Below, one piece after another: positions 26,289 to 34,646 of a DNA stretch of 64,000 nt. Position numbers and translations under genes: made by a program. Numbering within the stretch: the stretch's first letter is position 1; every line of letters begins with the position of its first letter. Under the pieces are notes generated by a model. It saw nothing but the letters and a program-made list of their open reading frames with translations. It did no database searches and had not been told where the DNA came from. Origin of the DNA: Rikenellaceae bacterium (GTDB lineage Bacteria; Bacteroidota; Bacteroidia; Bacteroidales; Rikenellaceae); contig SUZN01000005.1 of assembly GCA_015059905.1 (NCBI GenBank), positions 124,001-188,000 on the forward strand, written 5' to 3'.

Positions 26289-26612
26289 ATTTAAAATTCA
26301 AAATTAGGCTTGAGGTTAATATTATACCCCTTTGGTTTGCTCCGCAACTCCCCTCCTAATTGAGCACTTACGCTATATTTTGATTATTAACTTCTGTATT
26401 TCTATGCGTTACTCATACGCCGAAAATATCACTTGCAACACAAGCAAGTATAGACACTTTTCATAAATTCACAATCTCACTCCCCCGATTTTGATATTTG
26501 AAATCCGCGCATTATCTTTGCGGGCGGAAAATAATCGACTATGTTATTCGTTATTTAATTGTGGCGCTGCCACTGATTGTTTAATGTGCCTCTGGCAATA
26601 ATTGATAAATAT
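26269..26612. other. Intergenic region between uvrD and lipoprotein
   Basis: The first 40 bp are a TTCAAAA heptamer array (26274-26306) serving the uvrD promoter. The middle has no recognisable gene or element. The right third holds the lipoprotein promoter. Confidence 0.6.
26490..26520 (+). promoter_or_regulatory. Promoter of 26613 lipoprotein
   Basis: TTTG (26490-26493) and TATCTTTG (26513-26520) with a 19-bp spacer. Transcription from about 26526 gives a leader of about 85 nt. Confidence 0.6.
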
Positions 26613-27173
26613 ATGAAAATTAAGATTTTAACTGCTCTTTTTTCACTCCTTGCGGTGGTCTCTTTCTCATCGTGCATCGATGACGACGACACGGGTGTGA
26701 ATGGTGGCAATAGCACGCTCCCTACGATGAAGATTTACGAGTTGGATGTGAACAATACCAAGTGGAGCATCTACGCCTCGAAGATTACCCTTACGGACAA
26801 TGCCGAGAAGAATCCCGAGACTTATGAGTACGACTACACACTCACTGTGCGCGCTATGGATGCAAGCAATATGATTAACGCCGACAGCAAGACCCTCAAC
26901 ATCAACTTCAACGCCGACGACCTCGCCGCGCTTAAGAACGAGAACATTGCCGAGGGCGAGGAGTTCCACCTGCTCTATCGTGGCAAGATGGAGACAAAGC
27001 CTACGCGATATAACACGACGGATGGCATAATGACCATCACCGAGATTGACGACAAAGGTATGACCATCGTCTTCAACAACCTCTCGATGAAGGCAGAGCG
27101 CAGCACCACTATGCTCCCTGGGGCAGAGCCTCCAACGCTCAAAATTCACGGCACAATCAAGTGCTCGCTATAA
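26613..27173 (+). CDS. Hypothetical lipoprotein
   Basis: A 186-residue lipoprotein: MKIKILTALFSLLAVVSFSSC places the lipid Cys at 21. An acidic linker (IDDDDTG) follows, then a beta-rich domain of about 150 residues (MKIYELDVNNTKWSIYASKI, YEYDYTLTVRAMD). The fold resembles small Bacteroidetes calycin-like or Ig-like surface lipoproteins, but I recognise no family. The ATG at 26613 gives the clean signal; the open frame extends 12 codons upstream. It is a single gene with its own promoter and terminator. Confidence 0.75.
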   Translation: MKIKILTALFSLLAVVSFSSCIDDDDTGVNGGNSTLPTMKIYELDVNNTKWSIYASKITLTDNAEKNPETYEYDYTLTVRAMDASNMINADSKTLNINFNADDLAALKNENIAEGEEFHLLYRGKMETKPTRYNTTDGIMTITEIDDKGMTIVFNNLSMKAERSTTMLPGAEPPTLKIHGTIKCSL

Positions 27174-27196
27174 CGCACACCACCACAATAAAACAT

Positions 27197-27235
27197 CAGC
27201 CGCAACCCACCTCGGATTGCGGCTGAATTGTTTTT
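27197..27235 (+). terminator. Terminator of lipoprotein gene
   Basis: Stem CAGCCGCAA...TTGCGGCTG followed by a T-rich run (GTTTTT). Confidence 0.75.
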
Positions 27236-27266
27236 AAGCCCCCTATCTGCAAAAAGGTAATGACAC

Positions 27267-27296
27267 AAAAAAGGAGCCCCGAAAGACTCCTTTTTT
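27267..27296. terminator. Terminator of guaA (symmetrical)
   Basis: Stem AAAAAAGGAG...CTCCTTTTTT with a 10-base loop. On the minus strand it ends guaA with a T-run, and it can back up the lipoprotein terminator on the plus strand. Confidence 0.8.
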
Positions 27297-27314
27297 ACTA
27301 TTCTAATTTCCTGA

Positions 27315-28622
27315 CTACTCCCACTCGATTGTAGCCGATGGCTTTGGCGACATATCGTAGCAGACGCGGTTTACGGTTGGTACCTCGTCGAGGATACGCT
27401 TGGTAATCTTGTCCAGAATCTCCCAGTCGATATGCTCGATAGTAGCTGTCATTGCGTCGATAGTATTCACGGCGCGAATGATAACAGGCCAATCGTATGA
27501 ACGGGCGTTGTTACGCACACCTACTGACTTAAAGTCGGGTACGATAGTGAAGTACTGCCATACCTTCTTGTCCAGACCCGCCTTTGCGAACTCCTCACGA
27601 AGGATAGCGTCTGACTCACGCACAGCCTCCAGACGGTCGCGTGTGATAGCGCCCAGGCAACGTACGCCAAGACCTGGACCTGGGAATGGCTGACGGTAAA
27701 CCATCTCGTATGGCAAGCCGAGCTCAACACCGCAAGCACGCACCTCATCCTTGAAGAGCTGCTTCAATGGCTCAACCAATGCAAACTGCAAATCCTCGGG
27801 CAGACCACCCACATTGTGGTGCGACTTAACCATCTTGGCAGTCTTGGTACCACTCTCAACGATATCTGGATAGATTGTTCCCTGACCCAGGAAGTCGATG
27901 CCGTCCAACTTGCGTGCCTCCTCCTCGAATACGCGGATAAACTCGCCACCGATAATCTTACGCTTCTGCTCTGGGTCCTCAACACCCTCAAGCTTTGTGA
28001 GGAAGCGCTCCGTAGCATCCACATACACAAGGTTAGCGCACAACTGCTTGCCGAAGACCTCAATAACAGCCTCTGACTCGCCCTTACGCATCAAACCGTG
28101 ATTTACGTGTACGCAAACCAAGTTATCGCCGATAGCCTTCAACAAAAGGGCTGCTACAACTGATGAATCAACACCACCAGAGAGTGCCAAAAGCACCTTC
28201 TTGTCGCCCACCTGCTGGCGGATAAGCTCCACCTGATCGGCAACAAAGTTCTTCATATTCCAGTTAGCCTCTGCCTTGCATACGTCAAACACAAACGACT
28301 TAAGCGCAGCCTTGATAGCCTCCTCGTCATTTGTAAACTCTGGGAGCTTCACCTCGCACAACGCCTTGTCGTGACCAGCAGCGATCACTGGGAAGCCAGC
28401 CTCGTAAATCTCTGGCAATACGTCAATCTCCACGCCGTCGATTACGTTGTTCTTACCACCGTTGATAACGATACCCTTAACATTTGGCAACGCCTTCAAC
28501 TCTGCGGCAGTGATGTCGTGTGGGTAGATCTCTGAATAGACACCCAACGCACGGATCGCACGAGCAACAACAGTGTTCTCGTGACTGCCCAAATCCAAGA
28601 TAACAATCATATCCTGTTTCAT
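27315..28622 (-). CDS. guaA: GMP synthase with degenerate, shortened glutaminase domain
   Basis: At 435 residues it is about 70-90 shorter than usual GuaA. The C-terminal part is intact: P-loop LALSGGVDSS (145-154), KRKIIGGEFI, LGQGTIYPD, KSHHNVGGLP, the dimerisation region PFPGPGLGVR and the terminal CYDMSPKPSATIEWE. It adenylates XMP and replaces the adduct with ammonia to give GMP. The N-terminal class I glutaminase domain (residues 4-about 115) keeps the first strands (VILDLGSHENTVVARAIR, KGIVINGG). At the nucleophile elbow it reads PVIAAGHDKA instead of a GxCYGxQ-type motif, and the part with the catalytic His and Glu is missing. It is probably ammonia-dependent, or served by another glutaminase. 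It lies 37 bp after a small secreted-protein gene and downstream of guaB. Confidence 0.92.
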   Translation of the reverse strand: MKQDMIVILDLGSHENTVVARAIRALGVYSEIYPHDITAAELKALPNVKGIVINGGKNNVIDGVEIDVLPEIYEAGFPVIAAGHDKALCEVKLPEFTNDEEAIKAALKSFVFDVCKAEANWNMKNFVADQVELIRQQVGDKKVLLALSGGVDSSVVAALLLKAIGDNLVCVHVNHGLMRKGESEAVIEVFGKQLCANLVYVDATERFLTKLEGVEDPEQKRKIIGGEFIRVFEEEARKLDGIDFLGQGTIYPDIVESGTKTAKMVKSHHNVGGLPEDLQFALVEPLKQLFKDEVRACGVELGLPYEMVYRQPFPGPGLGVRCLGAITRDRLEAVRESDAILREEFAKAGLDKKVWQYFTIVPDFKSVGVRNNARSYDWPVIIRAVNTIDAMTATIEHIDWEILDKITKRILDEVPTVNRVCYDMSPKPSATIEWE

Positions 28623-28659
28623 TGTCTTGTATAATTTTTTGATTCTTAACTATTCTTTT

Positions 28660-29064
28660 TTATTTCAATTCTGCAGGCATCTCCAATTTCTTGAACACCC
28701 AGTTTGTCAGTTTATCAATACTATATTGCCACAATTCGCCAGTGTGAATATTCAGCAAAAAGCAGTCGTTCGTATTGTCCATATATAGCTGGAAGTTTAT
28801 CTTGTCAGCTTCCACTGCTACAAGTTTCTCTACGGACACCAGTTGCAATGTTCCACGACCTGTTTTTCTCCAAACTTTGCCCGAATACTTATCCAGCAGG
28901 AAGGCCTGCTCGGCAAACTTTGTGGAGCTGATAAACTCAAAACGCCCATCATTTATATTAGTCGATATAGGTATCTGGTATTTCACTACATCCTGCGCTA
29001 CGGCTTTTGTACAAAAGATTTGTAATCCCAGCAGTAGGATAGCTATTTTACAAAATATCTTCAT
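28660..29064 (-). CDS. Small secreted protein between guaB and guaA (hypothetical)
   Basis: A 134-residue protein with a signal peptide (MKIFCKIAILLLGLQIFCTKAVAQ). The mature part has two similar blocks: AFLLDKYSGKVWRK near residue 55 and CFLLNIHTGELWQY near residue 101. They look like blades of a beta-repeat and suggest an internal duplication. I do not recognise the family. Its DNA is more AT-rich than its neighbours, which may mean a late arrival. It lies 37 bp before guaA on the same strand, and a strong hairpin separates it from guaB. Confidence 0.7.
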   Translation of the reverse strand: MKIFCKIAILLLGLQIFCTKAVAQDVVKYQIPISTNINDGRFEFISSTKFAEQAFLLDKYSGKVWRKTGRGTLQLVSVEKLVAVEADKINFQLYMDNTNDCFLLNIHTGELWQYSIDKLTNWVFKKLEMPAELK

Positions 29065-29083
29065 AACGCATTTCTTTTATACC

Positions 29084-29122
29084 AAAGAGGCTCGCCCGCT
29101 AAAGTGCGTGGCGAGCCTCTTT
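29084..29122. terminator. Intrinsic terminator after guaB
   Basis: A 12-bp stem AAAGAGGCTCGC...GCGAGCCTCTTT with a 15-base loop, symmetrical, just after the guaB stop. Confidence 0.75.
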
Positions 29123-29129
29123 ATTGTAG

Positions 29130-30602
29130 TTACTCTCCGCGAGTGTAGTTAGGTGTCTCGCGTGTGATTGTGATATCGTGAGGGTGGTTCTCAACAACAC
29201 CGTTTGAGGTGATGCGCACGAACTTCGCTTTCTGAAGCGTCGGAATGTTCTGTGCACCGCAGTAACCCATACCCGCGCGGATACCTCCAACCAACTGATA
29301 CACCGTCTCGCTGAGTGAGCCCTTGAAAGGCACACGACCCACGATACCCTCGGGCACCAGCTTGAGCGCATCCTTCTGCTCACCCTGGAAGTAACGGTCG
29401 CTTGAGCCAGCCTTCATCGCGTCGATAGAACCCATACCGCGATATGTCTTGAACTTACGACCATTATATATAATAGTCTCACCTGGAGACTCCTCCGTAC
29501 CTGCAAACATCGAGCCGACCATCACACAGTCGCCACCTGCAGCCAGCGCCTTCACGCAGTCACCCGAGTAACGCAGACCACCGTCGGCAATAACAGGAAT
29601 ACCACTGCCCTTGATAGCGTTCGAGCAGTCGTAGATGGCTGTGAGCTGTGGCACACCCACACCCGCAATGATACGCGTTGTGCAGATTGAGCCAGGACCG
29701 ATACCCACCTTCACGCCGTCAGCGCCATTCTCCACCAAGTACTTCGCCGCCTCGGCTGTGGCAATGTTACCTACGACAACGTCAAGCTCTGGGAAGTTGC
29801 TCTTGATGCTCTTGAGCATAGTCACCACATTCTTTGAATGACCGTGAGCAGAGTCCAGCACCACCGCATCAACACCCTCTGCCATCAACGCCTTCACGCG
29901 GTCGAGTGCATCGGGAGTGATACCGACACCTGCCGCTACACGCAGACGACCCTTCTTGTCCTTGCAGGCATTGGGGTGATCCTGAATCTTTGTAATATCT
30001 TTGTATGTGATAAGACCTATCAGACGACCGTTGTCATCCACCACAGGCAACTTCTCAATCTTGTTTGTAAGCAAAATCTCCGACGCCTTCTCAAGCTCGG
30101 TAGAGTGAGTGGTGATGATGTTCTCCTTGGTCATCACATCCTCGATGCGGCGCTCCATATCGCGCTGGAAACGCAGGTCGCGGTTTGTGACGATACCAAT
30201 GAGCATATTGTCGGCATCCACCACAGGGATACCACCAATCTTGTTCTCGCTCATCAGCTTCAGCGCATCACCCACAGTCTGCTCCTTCGAGATGGTGATA
30301 GGATCGTAAATCATACCACTCTCGGCACGCTTCACACGGCGCACGTGAGCCGCCTGCTCGGCAATGGACATATTCTTGTGAATAACGCCGATACCACCCT
30401 CACGCGCCAAGGCGATAGCCAGACGAGCCTCGGTGACGGTATCCATCGCAGCCGACACAATAGGAATGTTTAGTTTGATATTGCGCGAAAAACGGGTCTC
30501 GGTAGAGACTGTACGCGGCATAACTTCTGAATAGGCGGGTACAAGCAACACATCGTCGAATGTAAGACCAGTCGAGAGTACCCTTTCATCTATGAATGAC
30601 AT
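29130..30602 (-). CDS. guaB: Inosine-5'-monophosphate dehydrogenase
   Basis: A 490-residue IMPDH that oxidises IMP to XMP with NAD+, the first committed step to GMP. The catalytic barrel starts at [18 protein letters not shown]. Two CBS domains (residues about 95-205) are inserted ([39 protein letters not shown]). The catalytic loop with nucleophilic Cys is [18 protein letters not shown]. The flap and C-terminus include [10 protein letters not shown] and [13 protein letters not shown]. The length is normal. guaA lies two genes downstream on the same strand; the strong hairpin between them suggests only partial read-through. Confidence 0.97.
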   Translation of the reverse strand: MSFIDERVLSTGLTFDDVLLVPAYSEVMPRTVSTETRFSRNIKLNIPIVSAAMDTVTEARLAIALAREGGIGVIHKNMSIAEQAAHVRRVKRAESGMIYDPITISKEQTVGDALKLMSENKIGGIPVVDADNMLIGIVTNRDLRFQRDMERRIEDVMTKENIITTHSTELEKASEILLTNKIEKLPVVDDNGRLIGLITYKDITKIQDHPNACKDKKGRLRVAAGVGITPDALDRVKALMAEGVDAVVLDSAHGHSKNVVTMLKSIKSNFPELDVVVGNIATAEAAKYLVENGADGVKVGIGPGSICTTRIIAGVGVPQLTAIYDCSNAIKGSGIPVIADGGLRYSGDCVKALAAGGDCVMVGSMFAGTEESPGETIIYNGRKFKTYRGMGSIDAMKAGSSDRYFQGEQKDALKLVPEGIVGRVPFKGSLSETVYQLVGGIRAGMGYCGAQNIPTLQKAKFVRITSNGVVENHPHDITITRETPNYTRGE

Positions 30603-30624
30603 AATCTCGGGTTTTTGTTGCGCA

Positions 30625-30655
30625 CAAAGTTACGCAATAGAATTCAAAATTCAAA
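30625..30655 (-). promoter_or_regulatory. guaB promoter using a heptamer -33
   Basis: On the minus strand, TTTG from the TTTTGAA array (30652-30655) lies 19 bp from TAACTTTG (30625-30632). Leader about 17 nt. Confidence 0.65.
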
Positions 30656-30671
30656 ATTCAAAATTCAAAAT
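30641..30671. repeat. TTCAAAA heptamer array upstream of guaB
   Basis: Four tandem 7-mers; on the minus strand TTTTGAA, one unit of which forms the guaB -33 element. Confidence 0.8.
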
Positions 30672-30756
30672 TCTTTCACTTGACGCAAAAAAAATTCTCT
30701 AACCCAAAAACAGGCATTGCATCTACCTCTCGCAAGCCGCAAACTTGATACATTTT

Positions 30757-33186
30757 TTAATAATACAATCCTCTGTTGCCGAAGATGGGGTGACCGAAGT
30801 TGAAGGTCAGGTAGAGGTTGTTGCGGGTGGTGAAGTTGTACTTCGTGGCGGAGAGTGATACGGGACCCAGGCGGGTGTGGTAGATGAGCGAGAGGTCGCC
30901 GATGTAGTGCATATAGTCGCTCACACGCAGGTGCTGCTTCGATGTAACAAGGTCACGAAGCATTGCATAGGCGCCGAGGCGGAGGTAGAAGTTGTCGCGC
31001 AACTTGAACGTAGGCATCGCCCCCACAGCCACATAGCTATTGGCGAAGAACTCGGGCATATATATCATCTTCGAGTGCGCGATGGGCGTATAGCGTGGCG
31101 AGGAGAGCGTAGTGGAGTAGTTATTCGCGAAGTCGGGGTGGTTGGTCCAGACCGCCTCGAAGTTATATCCCATCGAGAACCACGACTGCGCCCAATTGCT
31201 CGGATAGTGCTCCCATTGGAACTTCGCGCCCACCCACGAGCGCTGCTCATAGGCATACTCGCCCAGCGCGTTAAGTGCCTCATTCTCATATCTGTCGCGT
31301 CCGTGCACGCCTATGATTGAGAGTGCGAGGCGTGTGCCCTGCGTGGCGAAGCTCATCTTGTCGAGTGTGCTGCGCTCAATCTTCATCTCGCCCGCCACAA
31401 AGCGGAAGCGGTCGTGCGTATGCGGGCTGTCGGGCTCGTCATAAGGGGCTTGGTATGAGAAGAAGTTAAATCCCGTATTCACCGACATCTCGAAGATGCT
31501 CTTCTGGGTCATCACCATACCAAAACCCGCGTGGGCGAAGGTCTCGATTGTGCGCGCCTCGATAGCGCTGAACGAAGGGGTAATCTTGCCGAATGTACCA
31601 CGCAATGTAGAGAGCCACGACGCCTCGACCGAATAGTCGAAATACATCGGTTTCTTCTTCAGGAAGATAGATCTGCCTCCCACCTTCGCAATGCTCGACA
31701 CAGGACCCAGGAAGAGGTCGGCAGAGACATTCTGCGAGGTGCGCGAAAGACGTGTATAGTTAAATCCCAGGAATGCCTGGTTGAATGCCGTCGAGGATAC
31801 GTTTCCGCCTATGAGGAAGCGCACATTTGGCTTTGACGAGAGATTCAACCCCACCGAAAAGTCCTGATGCAGAGAGTCATACTTAATCTGCGGGAAGCCA
31901 CTCGATGTGAAGTTGCCCGAAGCCATCAGCGTGAGGTACTTATCCTTCATCTCCGCCATCGTCAGATTTTCGCGCTTGGTGGTGTCGCGGTACTTATCCA
32001 TACCCACCAGCACACGCGCATACTCCCTCTGTCGCTTACGCAGACCATCGGCACGCAGCTCGCCCACACGCAGCTCGGGGCACGAGGCGAGGAATTTTTC
32101 TCGCATTGCCGCAAGCTCCTCCGTTGTGCGGCGCGCTGTTATGCGCTCCTTCAGCACGCTCATCTGCTGGAGGGCATCCTTATATCCCTGCTCGATAATC
32201 TTCGCGCCCGCCTTGAAGTCAAAGACGCTGAAATCGACATTGCGGAAGATGGTCACACCATCCTCTTCGGGAAGAACATAGTCCGTAGGCATCGTAACCA
32301 GCGCCATCACCTGCGTCTCGATAGATGAGTCGGGGCGCGCAACCTGCTTACTCTCAAGGCATACCGAGCCAATGATAAAATCGGGTGCAAGCTCCTCCTT
32401 CATCGGCTGCCAAGGGAAGTTATCGTAACATCCGCCATCGACCAGCACACGCCCCTTACTGTCGGTCACGGGGCGATACGCCATCGGATATGCCATCGAA
32501 GCACGCACCGCGAAGGACAAATCGCCCTCGCGCATACGCACCGCCTCGTGGGCGTTCATATCGGTCGAGATACACATAAAAGGCACCATCAGGCGGTTGA
32601 AGTCACCACCACACGCCTGCGTAGCAGGGGCAAAGAGCTCCACCAGCGCAAGGTCAATCTGTGAGGTGTCGATAAAGGCGTGGGGCAGAGCGAGGTTGAG
32701 CGAGTTTTTGTTTCTCACCGAGTCTTGCTTCACATCGAGATATATCGACAGTCGCGAGGGCGAGTTGGGTCGCTCAAGGTAGTAGTAGCGATACTTTTTA
32801 TCAATCGTTCCCATCGCCCATTTCTCCACCTGACCCGAGAGTACCAACTCCTCCATCTGCTCTGGCGTGTAGCCCGCAGCATAGAGCGCACCGATGATAG
32901 CACCCATCGACGTACCTGCCACATAGTCTATCGGTATATTATTCTCCTCCAGCGCTTTAATCACGCCTATATGGTAAAATCCCTTTGCGCCGCCACCCGC
33001 CAGCACCAGACCCACCTTACCCTCCGCAGGGGCAAATCGAGGAGTCCCAACCGAGTCGGGTTGAGCCACAAAAAAATCCTTTTCGACCATATTTTTTTTC
33101 ATCGCCTCGATGGCAAAAGCCTCAAAAGTCGAAAAAAGCACCGCCAGCAGTAGTGCAAATAGTGGAAAAAAACGGGTTGTTTTCAT
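30757..33186 (-). CDS. Patatin-like phospholipase with C-terminal outer-membrane barrel
   Basis: An 809-residue protein with a signal peptide (MKTTRFFPLFALLLAVLFSTFEAFA). The patatin domain (residues about 55-330) has the oxyanion loop GGGAKG, the nucleophile elbow GTSMG and the catalytic Asp in VDGGCYDNFP, forming a Ser-Asp dyad. A linker follows that may hold a POTRA-like module (about 390-450). The C-terminal ~350 residues alternate in beta-barrel fashion up to YLTFNFGHPIFGNRGLYY, like Omp85/surface-antigen proteins. This is the layout of PlpD-type (type V) lipases that export their own N-terminal enzyme. It is divergent from pheS, with overlapping promoter regions. Confidence 0.88.
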   Translation of the reverse strand: MKTTRFFPLFALLLAVLFSTFEAFAIEAMKKNMVEKDFFVAQPDSVGTPRFAPAEGKVGLVLAGGGAKGFYHIGVIKALEENNIPIDYVAGTSMGAIIGALYAAGYTPEQMEELVLSGQVEKWAMGTIDKKYRYYYLERPNSPSRLSIYLDVKQDSVRNKNSLNLALPHAFIDTSQIDLALVELFAPATQACGGDFNRLMVPFMCISTDMNAHEAVRMREGDLSFAVRASMAYPMAYRPVTDSKGRVLVDGGCYDNFPWQPMKEELAPDFIIGSVCLESKQVARPDSSIETQVMALVTMPTDYVLPEEDGVTIFRNVDFSVFDFKAGAKIIEQGYKDALQQMSVLKERITARRTTEELAAMREKFLASCPELRVGELRADGLRKRQREYARVLVGMDKYRDTTKRENLTMAEMKDKYLTLMASGNFTSSGFPQIKYDSLHQDFSVGLNLSSKPNVRFLIGGNVSSTAFNQAFLGFNYTRLSRTSQNVSADLFLGPVSSIAKVGGRSIFLKKKPMYFDYSVEASWLSTLRGTFGKITPSFSAIEARTIETFAHAGFGMVMTQKSIFEMSVNTGFNFFSYQAPYDEPDSPHTHDRFRFVAGEMKIERSTLDKMSFATQGTRLALSIIGVHGRDRYENEALNALGEYAYEQRSWVGAKFQWEHYPSNWAQSWFSMGYNFEAVWTNHPDFANNYSTTLSSPRYTPIAHSKMIYMPEFFANSYVAVGAMPTFKLRDNFYLRLGAYAMLRDLVTSKQHLRVSDYMHYIGDLSLIYHTRLGPVSLSATKYNFTTRNNLYLTFNFGHPIFGNRGLYY

Positions 33187-33204
33187 ATTTTTTACTTAAC
33201 TTTG
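33177..33204 (+). promoter_or_regulatory. pheS promoter
   Basis: TTG (33177-33179) and TAACTTTG (33197-33204), spacer 17 bp. It overlaps the first codons of the divergent patatin gene. Leader about 55 nt. Confidence 0.55.
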
Positions 33205-33228
33205 CACGTTATATATACCGTACTAATG

Positions 33229-33258
33229 CAAAATTATCGAAAAATATATAAAATACAA
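33229..33258 (-). promoter_or_regulatory. Patatin-gene promoter
   Basis: On the minus strand, TTG (33256-33258) and TAATTTTG (33229-33236), spacer 19 bp. Its transcript starts inside the pheS leader region, so the two promoters are nested back to back. Confidence 0.55.
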
Positions 33259-33265
33259 AATTACA

Positions 33266-34309
33266 ATGATAGAGAAAATTAACTCATTGCTCCACGAGGT
33301 GGAGTCATTTGCCCCCACAACGGCTGCCGAGGTGGAGGAGTTCCGCATCAAAATCCTCGGTAAGAAGGGTGCGCTGAATGCCCTGATGGAGGAGTTCAAG
33401 CAGGTGCCAGCAGAGCAGAAGCGCGAGCTGGGTCAGAAGATTAACGCCCTGAAGCAGGCGGCGCAGGAGCGCATCAACACCTTGAAGTCATCGCTCGGCA
33501 GTGGCGCAGGCGTGAAGGTTGCGGCTGTGGAGGATATGACCCGCCCAGGTTCGGCAGCAGCTGACGGCACACGTCACCCAATCTCTATTGTGAAGAACCA
33601 GATTGTTGATATCTTCTCTCGCCTGGGCTACACCGTAGCTGAGGGTCCCGAGATTGAGGACGACTGGCACGTATTCTCGGCGCTGAACTTTCCTCTCTCT
33701 CACCCTGCACGCGATATGCAGGATACATTCTTTGTGGAGAAGCAGTCAAACGAGCCAAATGTGAAGGATTTGCTGCTGCGTACCCACACCTCATCAATTC
33801 AGGTGCGCGCTATGGACCACCAGAAGCCACCTATCCGCATCGTATGCCCAGGTCGTGTGTTCCGTAACGAGGCTATCTCCTACCGCGCACACTGCATCTT
33901 CCATCAGGTGGAGGGTCTTTACATCGACGAGGGCGTGTCGTTTGCCGATATGAAGCAGTCTATCCTCTACTTCGCCAAGGAGATGTTCGGCGAGTCGGCT
34001 ACCATCCGTATGCGTCCATCATACTTCCCATTCACCGAGCCATCGGCAGAGGTGGATGTGAGCTGTAACCTCTGCGGCGGCAAGGGCTGCAACGTATGTA
34101 AGGGTACAGGCTGGCTGGAGATTATGGGTTGCGGTATGGTTGACCCTAACGTGCTGGAGGCAAGCGGCATTGACTCAAAGAAGTACTCTGGCTTCGCCTT
34201 TGGTATGGGTGTTGAGCGTATCGCAATGTTGAAGTACGGCGTGAAGGATTTGCGCCTCTACTTCGAGAACGATGTCCGCTTCCTGCACCAGTTCGACTCG
34301 GCGTTGTAG
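33266..34309 (+). CDS. pheS: Phenylalanine-tRNA ligase alpha subunit
   Basis: A 347-residue class II synthetase subunit that charges tRNA-Phe as an alpha2beta2 enzyme with PheT (not in this window). The N-terminal coiled-coil (residues 1-90) binds tRNA. Class II motif 1 begins at RHPISIVKNQIVDIF, motif 2 is GRVFRNEAISYRAHCIFHQ and motif 3 is GFAFGMGVERIAMLKYG. An internal CNLCGGKGCNVCKGTGW segment with four Cys is a small zinc-type insertion before motif 3. The stop codon is directly followed by a heptamer tract. Confidence 0.97.
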   Translation: MIEKINSLLHEVESFAPTTAAEVEEFRIKILGKKGALNALMEEFKQVPAEQKRELGQKINALKQAAQERINTLKSSLGSGAGVKVAAVEDMTRPGSAAADGTRHPISIVKNQIVDIFSRLGYTVAEGPEIEDDWHVFSALNFPLSHPARDMQDTFFVEKQSNEPNVKDLLLRTHTSSIQVRAMDHQKPPIRIVCPGRVFRNEAISYRAHCIFHQVEGLYIDEGVSFADMKQSILYFAKEMFGESATIRMRPSYFPFTEPSAEVDVSCNLCGGKGCNVCKGTGWLEIMGCGMVDPNVLEASGIDSKKYSGFAFGMGVERIAMLKYGVKDLRLYFENDVRFLHQFDSAL

Positions 34310-34646
34310 GAGAAAAGAGCAAAGAGCAAAGTTCAAAGAGGAAAGATGCGTCGGAGACTTTTTGAAAGTCATCTGTTGGTGACAGTAACAATCACGGCAG
34401 ATGAATTTTCGGAAGAAGGTCGTAGCGCAGACGGAGGGTTAAGAAATGGTGACCTTTTGATCCCTCAAAAGTGCGAAGCAACCATTTTACCGACGGCAAG
34501 CTACGAGCCCGAAAATTTATCACCGTGCGGTTTTGGCTCCACCTTTTGGCGGCAAAAGGTGGTAAAAAGAAATTTAATTTCTTAAATTAGCGGTAGATTC
34601 CCATCGCCTAACCTAAAGGTTAGTCTGGGGATGAAGTGGAGGATAA
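34310..34646. repeat. Repeat-filled gap with large imperfect palindrome
   Basis: 34310-34345 is a heptamer tract (AGAGCAAAG, GGAAAGATG). 34398-34525 is a large imperfect palindrome: GATGAATTTTCGG, TCGTAGC, GACGGAGGG and AAATGG on the left are mirrored by CCATTT, CCGACGG, GCTACGA and CCGAAAATTTATC on the right, around a small CTTTTGA/TCAAAAG hairpin. 34541-34563 is a CCACCTTTTG/CAAAAGGTGG palindrome. A hairpin (CTAACC/GGTTAG with ATTCCC/GGGGAT) lies at 34598-34634, just before the next gene. A 79-codon open frame here reads like noise. Confidence 0.6.

Noticed and set aside
27315..28622. The shortened GuaA as a sequencing or assembly error
   Set aside because: The frame is continuous from a normal start to a normal stop, and the missing part is not present in another frame nearby.
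34346..34585. A 79-codon open frame between pheS and the propeller-like gene
   Set aside because: It lies across palindromic repeat DNA and its translation shows no protein-like pattern.
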